The notes under the pieces were generated by a model, which worked only from the letters and a program-made list of their open reading frames with translations, was not told where the DNA came from and ran no database searches. The position numbers were made by a program, and so were the translations under genes. DNA of 64,000 nt, taken from contig NC_052027.1 of the NCBI RefSeq assembly GCF_015832195.1, positions 3,348,001 to 3,412,000 of the forward strand. Reading direction: 5' to 3'. Shown one piece after another: positions 11,801 through 24,000 of this stretch (position 1 is the stretch's first letter; every line of letters begins with the position of its first letter). This DNA comes from Motacilla alba alba (Eukaryota; Chordata; Aves; Passeriformes; Motacillidae).

Positions 11801-14800
11801 TTATCAGAGATAATTTTTAAACATATTTTCCTTGTGTAATTTGGATTTCCTGTTCTGCATTTTTCAGAAGTTTAAATGCAAAGTTAATCAGGTTTAAGAA
11901 TTGAGTTGAATTTTCTTTAAAAGCAATTTTTGAGCTCTTTTCATATCATTAAAATAAGTAATGGCACTGTGAGGTCTATGTAGCTACTACTAAATGACAA
12001 AAACCAAGATGAATGTTGCATGGTCTGCACTACTCAGTCATCAGAGCAGCATGCAGCAAGTACAGAGAAATAGCCTTTTTCTTGTATTTTCTTTTACAGA
12101 ATCTGTTGAATAATTATATTTAGTGCTTACATGTGATTATGAAGATCATGATGTGGCTAATATTGTGGCTTAATAATTTCCCCTCACTGTTTAATTATAC
12201 CCTTACTCTGTAAATGGGTGATCTGAGGCACAGAGGGAAAGAAGTTCTAGAAGTTCTTGCCAGATCAGGGTTACAGATTTGGATTTTGGTGGTTTTGTAA
12301 CTTCTCTATGTAAACCAAAGCTTCTTACCTGTATCTGTTCTCAGATCTTTCAAAATGAGTTTAGGAGTGAGGAAGTCACAGTTCTGGGAGATTTCCTCTG
12401 CTTTGGCTACACATTTTTCATGCAGTTCTGTACTTGCACATTCAAAGCCAGTGGCTGATTTCAGCTGGTGATTTACTGAGGTATTGTTAAGATGTTCCAT
12501 AGCAAATTGCCACGTTAAAAACACGCCGAAACTATTGATTTTTCCTCTGCAGAGGAATTACTGTTCTCCTAGATTTCATTTTTGTCAGGGTAACAAAATG
12601 GTCCTAATTTCCTCTCTCAACAGAAGTTGGTTCAGGTCCCAGGCCTGAATGCCTCTACGCAGCTGCTTGGCATTTCTTAAGACAAAATCAGATTTTCAGA
12701 GTTATTATTTTTAAGCACATCAGCCCTGAAAGAGTATAAATTAAATCTGCCATTCTCTTCTCACTAACTGGTAAACTTGTTTGTTTAGCCCTGGGACTGC
12801 TTGGGAAGAAGGAGGCTTTTGAAAAGGCTGACTGCTCACCACCTTAAAAAGTTTGCAGCACAATTAGGGTACTGTTGAGGTAGTCTGAGCTGTCACAGCC
12901 TTGCTGAGACCTGGAGGATTTATGCCATCTGGGGCTCGCCCGGTGTTTCATGCTGCTCACAGGAAGGATCATTAGTTTAGGAGTTGAGAACACGTCTTAG
13001 TTCATTTGATTGATTTTCCCCAAAGCACACTCATGTGCTACAAATTACGGGCTGCTTTTCCAGGACGTGCATTTCTTCACAGATTACACACGAGAACAAT
13101 GAAACTTTTTAGCGAATCTCGTGGATGTACAAACAAAATCTGCCGTTTGCTGCGGGCTGCCTGTTCGCCCTGTTGTAAGTGTGGTGTTTTGGCAGAGCCA
13201 CTTTCTGCTCACAGGAGGGGGTTAGGTGGATTTCAGGGAGATTAATTTGGTAGCTGTGTTCACAGCACAGCCTCTGAAAAGTCACATCAGCACAGAGAAA
13301 TCCATCAGCCACCGAGGAATGGCAGGAAAGGACCCTCTGGCAGGAGCACGGTGAACCTTTCCCTGCCAGTGACACAAAGTGAAGCAAGGATGGCTGTTAA
13401 AACCGAGTGAATGAATAAAAGAAGAAGCATTCCTTGTGGTCTGGTGGTGCGTGATGGTCTCGTTTTTCCAGCAGACTGAGCCTGTGGCTGAAAGGGCTCA
13501 GTGTGCTGCTGCTCTGGCTGCACTGTCAGGGCTGCCCCGCTCACCTATCACCACTCACAGGCAGCTTCCACAAATAATCACTCAATAAAATTACTGTCTG
13601 AACACCACCTTCAATTCCTGCTTTGCTGGTGAGCACTTTTTAAAACAATGCCAGCTTTAGCAGGATAATCCTAAGCCTGCAGCTCCTTGCGGGACGCTGG
13701 ATGCCAGCTGAACCCTGACAAGGATATGGATTAAACAGAATCGTCCTGAATGGAAAACTCAGCCCTGCCAACAAGATTTACTGTGCAGCTCCATACGCTC
13801 AGGAATTAATTTTCTAGAAGAAAACATTTTCAGACAGTGACTTAAAATTGGCTGTTGCAGTTCCTGCCAGGACACGCAAGCACACGAGAGCGTTTGTGGG
13901 GAACGAGCGCGGCGGGGCAGGCACTGCAGCCACAGCAGAGTCAGCTCTTTCTGGAGTTTATGCTCCCAGAAAACTTTCCAAGGCCTTTGTCCATATCTGT
14001 TGATGGTGTCTCACATAGCAGCATCGTGCCTGTGCTAAAGCATGGATCCCACAGCTCGGGGGAAAGGGAGTAATAATAACAAGCCAAAGAGGAAAATGTA
14101 AATGAAAACAGGCGGCCTTGGTTATCGCTGCATTTCTTTCCTCTCATAAATTTATTTCCCTGATTTCATACCAGCACTGCAGGCTGAGCTGTGGCAGGGA
14201 GGTGGGGAAAGCAGGGGGATGAGCCAGACAACCAACCAAAGAGGTGCAACAGGATTTCTACACTAAATACTGTAATATTGTTCTTCCCACAAACAAAACC
14301 ATAAAAACATCGGGGGGAATGAAAATATGAGTGTTGCAAATAAATAAAGTGATGTTGTTTCAAATATTGTGGGCCAACAGTCTCTGAGCTGCAGGCTGCA
14401 GAGCTCAGGTTATAAGCACATTTCATGCTGCAACTTTTGAAAAGGTCCTGTGTGGGTTCCCCTCAAATTTCCACACCATCTTATTCTTTCTTCTTTTTAA
14501 TAGAAGTCCACATCATGCTGACCCTAAGCATAATGTGGGCATTTTGAGTCTGTGGAAGCTTAGAATATTGGTCTCAAGGGCGTGTTGAATGAATAAGAGG
14601 TAATTAAGTTATCAAAAAAAGCTCTCTTAAACTCAGGAATAGATCCCTTATGCATAACACATCTTAAATTAATGGGATTATGGTTTGGAGTCCTTTCTCC
14701 CCTGCACTTCCCTCCACTTTTGCTTTCCTTGCTCGCACAGTCTGCCTGAAAACAATCATTTCAGTCTTTAGCCAGCATGAAATCTCTCCCATAAAACCAT

Positions 14801-16061
14801 CAGTGCTCTCGAGATGGGGACCATGACAACTGTGCACAAATCAGGAAAATAATTGCCACTGCTGGAATTGGGAGGAATGCCAAATTTTTTTCTGGGATGA
14901 AGCATCCACAGTCCTTGCAGAGAAGTTAAATAATGTTGCTCATGTTTGTGTTGGAATTGCAGTTAAACAGGAAATTGCTCTTGAGAAAAAGGAGAATCAA
15001 TTATGAGGAATTTGCTTTCCAGGTTGGATCCTCTTGCCTCAAACTTTGCATTGCTGTAAGGCTGGAAAATTGGGAGAAAAGTCCTACTGATACAGTGCTT
15101 TAAAATACAGTGAAAGTCAAAATCTTGTTTCTCCTTGGTGTGGTTAACTTGTTTGGGACCACAAGGAGCAAGACTGGGGAGGAAATGCAAACTGCTTTGA
15201 TGATTTCCATTCAAATCTCACAAGAAGTCAGGGACTCCCTCCACTGACTCTTGCGGTGGCGAATTCCCTCATCCATCCTCCCTCAGCTGTGTTTGCCATT
15301 TTCTGCTAAGCCAGTCCTTACTGATTTGCTGGATAATCCAGCTCCTGGTGGGTGCCTGCCTGCCTTGGGGGAGGCAGGGAGAGGCTGTCCCAAGCCTGGT
15401 GTGGCACCTGCTGGCTGCACACACAGTCCTGGTGCTGCAGGTCAGCCCTGGCTTGGGACCTGGGACAGTTTGTGATGAATTCAAGATGCAAACCGCCTAT
15501 CAATCTGGAATTTGGGGTTAGGAATTACTGCTCTGTCAAAGAAGTGAAAAATAGCTGGTCTATCCTTTGTAGCTCATCAGAGAGAAATGTGTCAGACTCT
15601 AACAAATGTTGGGGCATTTTAAAAGATGCTCGTAGAGCACATAACAATGGGACAATTTAATATTTTCATTTGTGGTGCAATTCCTTGCATTTTAAATCAT
15701 CTCATCCCCATTTCAAGCCAAACCATTATGATTAACTGTTAGGTTTTATTTTTGGATTTTTGAATGCGCTGAGTCTTTTTAGAGAAAACACACAGAATGT
15801 CCTATCAACTCTTTTCACACTTTTGGTATCATAATTGGGCAATCAGGCACAATCATCCTTAATTTAGGACATATGTGGCACATTACCATGCCAGTTGGGT
15901 TAAAGATATGCATGAAGTAAGTGCAAATTAACTGACAAAAGGAGCGAGCTCAGACCAGCTCTATCAAAAGGCACTTGAGTCCCATTTGCATAACTCTTCA
16001 TTTGGAATTAAAAATCTGGGATTTGTTCAGCAAACGTGAAAAATGCCAAGTGTGGGAGAAT
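8889..16061 (+). other. PDZRN3 intron 3, first part
   Basis: AT-rich, CpG-poor non-coding DNA after the exon 3 donor. No exon, RNA gene or mobile element is recognisable. Two short patches with retained CpG lie at about 13050-13200 and 13860-13925 and are listed separately. Open frames near 10.1-10.8 kb and 15.2-15.7 kb lack domains and overlap frames on the other strand. Confidence 0.7.
13050..13200. promoter_or_regulatory. Candidate intronic regulatory patch with retained CpG
   Basis: About eight CpG sites fall in roughly 150 bp (around ggacgtgc, agcgaatctcgtgg, gccgtttgctgcggg and ttcgccc) inside otherwise CpG-depleted intron. A second small cluster occurs at about 13860-13920 (cacgcaagcacacgagagcg, then gagcgcggcgggg). 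Retained CpG in intron often marks unmethylated or constrained regulatory DNA. This is inference; no specific factor site is claimed. Confidence 0.3.
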
Positions 16062-16341
16062 GACCCAATCTGCCTGGGGATCCCAAATCCTGATCCTGCA
16101 CCTCAGCCCTGGTGAATTTGGGTGGAGGGAGGACCCAGTCTGCCTGGGGATCCCAAATCCTGATCCTGCACCTCAGCCCTGGTGAATTTGGGTGGAGGGA
16201 GGACCCAGTCTGCCTGGGGATCCCAAATCCTGATCCTGCACCTCAGCCCTGGTGAATTTGGGTGGAGGGAGGACCCAATCTGCCTGGGGATCCCAAATCT
16301 TGATCCTGCAGCTCAGCCCTGGTGAATTTGGGTGGAGGGAG
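16062..16341 (+). repeat. 70-bp tandem repeat, four copies
   Basis: The unit begins gacccaatctgcctggggat and ends tttgggtggagggag, and recurs with an exact 70-bp period at 16062, 16132, 16202 and 16272. Copies differ at only a few positions (for example caatc versus cagtc, and cctgatcctgcacc versus cttgatcctgcagc in the last copy). The near identity suggests recent expansion and likely length polymorphism. A minus-strand frame crosses part of the array, but the period is not a multiple of three and no repeated peptide is encoded. Confidence 0.97.
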
Positions 16342-17934
16342 TTTTCTTCAGAAGAAGAGCATGGTGCTGTTCTGGTGAGAAGTACAAAGCCTCTCCTGCC
16401 TAGTGGTGTTTGTAGTTTTAATGACAAATAAGGTGTTTAATAGTGAACAAAATCGATTCCAGTACTGGGTGTTGGGGGGTCTTTGTTTTATCAAAGTTGC
16501 CAAATGTTGGGGTATGGTAGGACAAGAGCCATGGTAGGAAACATGGAAAAGGAGAGTGCTCAATAGAAATTTGTCAAATGTACTCTAGCAAATTGTATGG
16601 CAAATATGGCTTTAGATTCATGCTCTCGTTCAGACATGAGGCTTTTTCCTTTGCTTGATTAATTAATTCTTTACACCATGAAAAATCATCCGCAATTAAC
16701 TGCAGTTCTGGGCTTGAAACACTGAGAGGTGACAGCTTATCAACTTTGGGAATTTAGCTCCAACATTGCTGACTGCTGCTTCGCTTTCTGCATGTTTTGA
16801 TAAATTTCAAAACAATGTAACCTGACTACTTTATGTTCCACTACAAAGTGCAGCTACAGGACTTGTAAAGTTTTTAGGCTCTCATAAATACAAATGGGAC
16901 AGGGCTGACAATAATAGCAGTTGAAAAATTTTGCTTCACCACTGAGGCTTTTAAATGAAAACAGTATTTTCCTTTTCAGACTTTTATTATGCATTTTTAG
17001 TATCCAAAGTAAATTTGTGTTGTGTTAGCTTTCATATAAAGGTGTGCCATCATTCAAAAACCTTCTATCTGTAAAGTCTTGTATCTCTAAAGGGAATTTA
17101 CCCCTAAAAGGGGAATTTGGGTTTTAAAGGCTGTGTGGGGGAATATTCCATCCAGAAAGGAAATTTGAGTCTTTGGGGAGAAGGAGGAGTGGTGCAGGAG
17201 GGCAGTGTGGGCTGAGCAGTAAATGACACATCCCATCCCTGTGTACATGACAAGGGACATCCCTTTTGGGAGGGACCAGGGGGTTCCTAGTCCCAAAGAG
17301 TGCAAATGTCTTATCTCCAGCTTAAATTATGCATTAAATGTGCATTAAATGTACTTCAGCTCTGTGAAGCAGGTGGAAAAAGAGGCAGAGTATGGAAAAC
17401 AATGTATTTTGTTAGTGCTAGCCCCTTTTCTATAGTCTAATTAGGCCTGGTGATAAAATACTCATAAAAAAATCACTAATTTCTAGATGCCTTATTGCAG
17501 GACCGGACCTGTGGATCTCAGGAAAGGCATTCCCTTTCCCACTGGCACAGTTATCATCCACAGCCCCAGAGGAGTATCCACATTAATTATATGCTCCATT
17601 TAACAGCAGTACCAACTTAATCCTGTTTGGGCAGAGATTAGATGCCGTATGAAGAGCTGTGTCTGGTCTCTCCAGTGCGGTGAATTTTATCCTGAAGTGT
17701 TTGCATTTCACCTTTATTATTTTTTGCCATCATCCACGTGGCTTTGAAGGGCCCAAAAGTACAAAGCTGAAAGCCAGGAACAGGTTTGGGGATGGAGGCT
17801 GGCTCAGGATCCAGTTCAAGTCCTGCACAGATTTTCAAAGACAGGAGCCACAGGTGCTCAGTCCTGGAAAATACCACAAGGCTGTTGGGAGGAATCCCAT
17901 CTCCAATTTTATCAGACAGAGTGAAATCACTGGA
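16342..17934 (+). other. PDZRN3 intron 3, between tandem repeat and CR1 fragment
   Basis: Ordinary AT-rich intronic DNA. I see no exon, RNA gene or mobile element in it. Paired short frames around 17.6-17.9 kb on both strands are mutual shadows without domains. Confidence 0.7.
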
Positions 17935-18052
17935 TGTTTCCATGGCTGGGGTTGGAGAGGACCTTTGGAGAGCAGCTGATCCAGCCCTTGCTCCCAGCAG
18001 GGTCAGCCAGAGCCTGGACCCAGGGCCACGAGTCTGCCTGGGCTGAATGAAA
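17935..18052 (-). mobile_element. CR1 LINE fragment, antisense
   Basis: The order ggggttggagaggacctttg, gagcagctgatccagccctt, ctcccagcagggtcagccag, agcctggacccagggcca matches the reversed 3' region of a CR1 subfamily, where the familiar words are GGTTGGAAGAGACCT, ATCTAGTCCAACC and CAGGGTCA. About 120 bp remain, diverged and without a clear terminal microsatellite, so the insertion is old. Limits are approximate. Confidence 0.7.
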
Positions 18053-21000
18053 GCTCACACACATTCTGCACGTGAATAGTCCTTTGGGCTGAGCAGGAAT
18101 TTGAGCTGAAAACTGGTAAATATTATACATCTGCGTGATTGATTGGATGAATATGAGAAAGAAACCAGCAACAGGAAGGGAGAGTGAAAATGTTTCCTGA
18201 AGTATTTGAAGGTGGGGGAGAAAAAAAAAAACCAACAGAACTTTTTAGTGCTATTTTTTTCCTTCTCTCAGTTCTGCAGGCCTCCCAGCTCAGGAAGATT
18301 TAGTTTACTTCTTAAAAGGTCTTGCTTATAAAGCAGACCTTTTTCTGGCTCAGGCCAGCTCTAATAAAAATTAGCAGTAACTTTAGCAGCTGCCATACCA
18401 CATGACTGCTTGGAATTGCATAACTTCTTTTTCCTCCTAAAGAAACACACAAAGATCATCTGATCTCCACCCTTGCAGCCTTCTCCAAAGTGTTTTTCTC
18501 TAACTTGATTCCTAAACAGAAATGTTTTTCTCCTTTCTTTTAACAAGCCTCTTTTCTCAAGCCCAAAATCTGACAGCAACTGGTGAGGGGCTCTGGGCAG
18601 AGCTTTCATCAGTTAAGTGAATAAGGTGATTATTTGTATTTTTGCTACTTCAAGCTCCATTACTGTTCATAAGTAAGAAGCCATGCCATGGACAATAAAA
18701 AATATTTATTTATGGGGATTTTAGGGCCTGTATTTCTGGGAGCATGGGTTTGGATGGAGGAACATTGTGATTTGCCAAGGCCATGGTGGGAAGGACGAGG
18801 CTTCTGTGGCCACTCCAGAAGTAAACTGGACACAGACTCTTGGCTCAGACCAGGTCCTGTTTGGAAATCCCCAAGTACCCAATCTGATCTGCTGACAGAA
18901 GGGATGGAAATTGGAAATTGAAAATTGTCAGCCTCTTCTAGATGTGTGACATATGGAGATGAAATTGCTTTCTGCCTAATTGTGTTTCCCTTTAGCAAAA
19001 AAACCCCAAGTTGATCATCTTCATCAAAACCTCAGAACGAATAACCCCTTTTCTGTACAGCACTTTTTTCCCAAGCAACTTTCTTGCAAAGGAAAAAAAA
19101 TATTTGTTTTGTCAGGATACTCCACTGAGTGCATATTTATTTATCTCTCCCTTGTAGCTCATTCAGAATTCAGTCCTATTTTGTAAGTCTTGAAGAAATC
19201 TCCTGTCTGTAGTTACAAGGAAGGCTTAAATGATTGAATGAAAAAAAAACCCCATGTGTGTCAGACTCTTAAAAGCTTGCTGCATCCTAAATCCAAACAA
19301 ACAAAGCCAGGTGATGATAATATCATGGAATATGAGATGTTGCTGGAAAACCAAGCCTGCTGGCACCCAGGGAAGCTCTGGAAGCTGCACCTCTGGGAGC
19401 CTGTCACTGCCTTGCACCCAGTTATGTTCCCATACTTGAGCTGAGCCAGTTCTCTTAACCACAGTAAAACAGGAATAAAATCTGAATTTATGTAATTCTC
19501 ACTTTTGTATCTTCTCTGCTAGTGGTATTCCCCTTTTCCTGCCAGCTTGTCAAGAGCCCTGACTCTCATTTGGAGCGCAGGTCTGGCCCCTTGGGTGCTG
19601 GGGATGAGCAGATGCCCTGAGCTGTGTTAGCTGCACTCCCAGCTCAGCAGCGTCCTGCTGGCAGCTCTTGTTTTAATTTCAGTGTCCACACAGCCAGCCC
19701 TCTGATTCCTTCCCAGGTTTGAAGGAGCCAGTACATACTGAGCCACTTCTTTTCAATCCAACTTTTCATTGTTTTCCCTTCGTTTTGGCCTCCTTCTTTC
19801 CCCTTAGAACCTTTGTAGGCAAAGTTTCCTCTGCAGCAGGGGAATTGTTCTCTGTTTCTATTACAAACCTTTCTCCAGCAACGAGAACCTCCTCCTTCAC
19901 TTCTAGCCAGTTTTATGTCCTGCTGCTAATTAAAACGCTCTCTGTCTTTCTCTGCTTCTAAGTTGACCCACAAGCAATTTTTTTTGCCCCGTTTTTGGCA
20001 TTTGCAGACTTGCTGAGCAGCTGATGTTAAAGCGAGTTAGAAACCAAGGGTGGCAGAGAGAGCAGTGCAGGATATTTCAGCCTCTAGCACATCTCCAGGC
20101 TTTACAGCCCACTTGTCCTGCTCTGACACTGCAGCCCAGTTCCTTTTCCCAGCCTGCCTTCCCCAGACCCTGCTGTGGTTCTTTGTTAGACCCCCAAACT
20201 CATTAAAGAGCAACGCTGTAGTGACTCAGTATCTCAGTGGCTTTTTTAGTGACTTCAGTGTCTCAGGCAGAAATGGGAGCTGGGAGGCTGAGAAGATGCT
20301 GTCAAGTTTCTTTTGGGATGAAATGAGCTTTGTGCATAATCTAAGAGAAAAGCCCTCCAGACTGGAGTGACACTCAGTCATTTAAACTTTCTGCTTGCTT
20401 TGAATGCTGTGTTACAAGCTGAACAGATTCACAGAACAAAGGAACCAGAACGAAGATGATACACCTGTCACTGCCTCTGTCCCTTTTGTCCCAAATAACT
20501 CAAAATAACTTGCTTTCCTTTTGTTTATCCCCTTGCCTGAGGTGCTCTTCAGGATGAACAAGATACAGAGACTGGTGCTTAGCTCTTGTTTGTGTCTGAT
20601 TGCAAGGACTGAATTCCCCTCCTTTAGAAAACATTTGGAGAAAAACTAAGCCCAAAAGCTTTTAACTGCTTGGGAAGTGTTTTCCTGGCGTTTCAGGAAA
20701 AAACCCAATTGTCATGGCTGCTTCAAGGGAGTTGTCACTGAAGCGATAAACCATGGTAGAATTTAGTTATCCTTGCAGGAAAATGCAAATTAAGGCTATA
20801 AATGGAGGTCTTGGGAAAGGTCCTGACTGCTGTCAGACTCATAATCACCCCCAGTCATTCATATTCTGGGGCAATCAGGTGATGTACATCATCTTCTGCA
20901 GGGGCAAAAAGGACTGGGAAGTTAAGTGTGCAAGTGAAAGATGCTGTAAGAATAAATGCCTTTGTTTGTACCTATCCTTCACGTGTCAACTGCAAACCAC

Positions 21001-24000
21001 AACATTTCAGGCCAGGCAAGGCCTTTCTCCCAGGAAATTGAGCTGGGGGGCCTGGGATAGCAGGATGGTATTTTAAATGCTAAAAATTGAAAGGCAAACA
21101 CTGCCCTGAAGTAAGGAGCACAATGTGTGATGAATTTGATATCTGCCTAGCCGAAGTCAGCAGTGAAGATTTCACTGAGGGAGTTTTTGGGAACTCCTTT
21201 TTGATGGCCACGTTCATAAAGTCTGTTCTAAGCTAGGGATAAAAAGTAAATTTACAACTATTTACTGGAGGTTCTGCCTATGGGATCTGTAGGTGAGCAG
21301 ACAACCCAGGGATAAAGCTGCCCCACAAATTGTCTGTCACAGTGGAGAAACTTAAGCATGTTTTATAAGTTCAGGCTAAGGGGAGGATTTGTTTTACTAC
21401 AGCCAAAGTTGCTACTTATTTGCCTAAATTAAAGGATATGCATTAGATAAACAACAACTGGGGTCTTGGTGTCAGAGTCCATAAACATGGGAAAATAATC
21501 TACAAGTGACAAATCCCCTGATCTATAACAGGCACAAATGTATTTTCCGTCTATTTTGAATGCTTAAAACATTAACTCATCTTTGGAGAATCCAAATTGT
21601 GGTATTTGACACTTGAGATGTATTTTATGGAAAACAATGACAGATTTTCAGTTCAGTCTCCCACTTTGTAACAAGGCAGTTGTTGTAAACAGCTCCATTT
21701 CTGCTTCCTTCAGTTCCTAATATCCACATTTGCAACTGCTTTTATCCTCCCAATAAACCAGATTTTTGACAGGAGAAAGTGAACCACAATGTATTATGTT
21801 GCTGCCTAAGTATTACATATTTCCTTTTTAAGCAAATGAAATGCAACATTATCTTAATGTCTGAAAATGAAAAACATTTGGTTGGGTTGTTTTTTTTTTT
21901 ACTTTTCAGAATATTCATGTTATTTTGTTACAGTGCAGTCATTTTCTAGTCCTGATTTTAAATTTTGATTTCTGTCATGAACTGCAGAGTAGATACAGGC
22001 TTGGAGCCTGGAGTAATGACTTTACAGCTGAAGCACACTGACTTCTACCACTCTTAGTGATTTAGAGGGACATCAGCCTTGTGTTATTGTCAGGCATCCA
22101 AGTTATTTAAAATTACTTTTCTCTGAATGTAAATTTTTTGTGCATGTCATGATCTAACTAGATTTATTCTATTCGGGTTTATAGTTCAGCTCCACAGTTA
22201 AAAGTTTTCTTTTGCTTGGATGTACAAATTCAACAAATTCTAGATCAAGGTCAGTTCTAAAGCTCCAGTTTATTTTGGTTGTTCTCTCCCAACCATTACT
22301 TTGTCCATCATTTAAATTGCCTTTGGATTAAAGTATTTTGTGGTATCAAAACACGGGGCATTTTAGGCATTAAGAGCACCGAGCGTATCTCTGAATCACA
22401 AATGGGCCTGATTTGTGTTTTTCTTTATCCTGTGCTGTGTCAGACAGAGGATTTCCTACCGTTGTTTGGGAAAAGAAAGCTGGAGCTGGAAAGGAAAGCA
22501 TAAAACTGATTGCCTGATGGTTTAGTGTTACAGACCACCTACCCTGAGAGGGCAGTAATTGAAATTCTGCAGGAGAAAAAAGCCATAGCCCAGCAACAAA
22601 CAAATAAGGGGAAGCTTAGTGGAAAATGAGCGGGACAATAAAATATGATTCCATTTTGGTAACACTTTGGTGCTTGGAATGGCTTTACGTGGGAGAAAAT
22701 AAAAAGCAAAAGGAGCCACTTACAGGAAAGCCATTAGACATTCAGAGACTTTCTAGACAGAACTAATATAATTTTATACACTTCACTTGCTATAAAATCT
22801 GTGTATATTCAGATGTTGTCTTACATAATTCCTTGACTTTACAGTTAAAAGAAGGGAAAATAAGTAAATAGATAAGGAAGGGAAAGAAAATAAAGCATGC
22901 ATCTCTCCAGAAGAGGCTTTTTTAGTGAAGAAAGCACAGGGCAAGATCTTTTAAATTCTTTTGGGACCTCAAAAAGCAATTTATCTAGAAACTATTTATA
23001 AACTAATTTTATAAAGTCTCAGTTAGTGACAAATAGATGTATCTTAGCTTAAAATTCACTTCTGGATGAAATGTTTTCCTAAGTTTATTCAAATTCACCC
23101 TTAAATCTGGTTTGCTGTGAGGCATTGTGTACAGTGCATTCTACACACATCTGATAAAGGGGCAGCTCTGTCCCTGGGGGTCCTACAAATAATAGATTTT
23201 CCCAAAATAGGAGAATCTGACTGCAGAACCACAGATTGGTGTGGAGCACTGAACTCAAGGCAGAGCATTGCCACAATCAGTGCAGGGCATTCAGCTCTGT
23301 GCACGAAAAACTTTAAACAGCAAAGAAATAAAAAAAGCTGTCAACTGAAGTTGGAAGTTCACTGGGAATATTTTCCAGAGACAACAGCTACACCTCACTG
23401 CTGTTTGTCTGGCTGCTCAGCTTCCATGAGAACATTGGGGAGGAATTTAGAGGGGAATGAAACCTTTTATTCCCAAACACATTTATCTCCATCCCAGTCG
23501 CTGGGGAATCCAAGAGCACAAGTGCAGAGGCCAAGTGGACACATCCTGCCTGGTGGAACAGGCTGTGCTCCTGTGCTGCAAGCCAGCAAGAAGGGAGAGT
23601 GCTCTTGCCTTGGTGACCCTGAGGGGATGAAATTTGGGTTGTGATCTCTTCTTTTGGGGTGAGTGTGAATCCATCTATTGTTTCGTGGGAGAACAGCTGC
23701 AGGGGACACCAGGGAAGTTTGCAGGAGGGAGGAAAAGCTGATTTTTCTTCAAGATGGAGCTGAAGGTTTTCTGGTTAAACAGATGTTCCTGCAGGGGCTG
23801 TTTTGTACTGATAGAATCAGTTATCAGCCTGTGAAAGCCAATAGGTTCAACGGAGCAAAATGATGTCCAGTTCATTTTAAGAGGCACCAGGGCACATTTC
23901 TCACTTCACCCACTTAAACCAAGGTAAGAGAAATCGAAATGGCCATTTCTGCCCTGTCACTAGAGGAGGAGCTCCACAGGAGCAGCTGCCAGGCTGCTGT

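Noticed and set aside
22992..23001. Exact MEF2-type word ctatttataa
   Set aside because: Such AT-rich words are expected by chance many times in a 55-kb AT-rich intron; no supporting cluster was seen.
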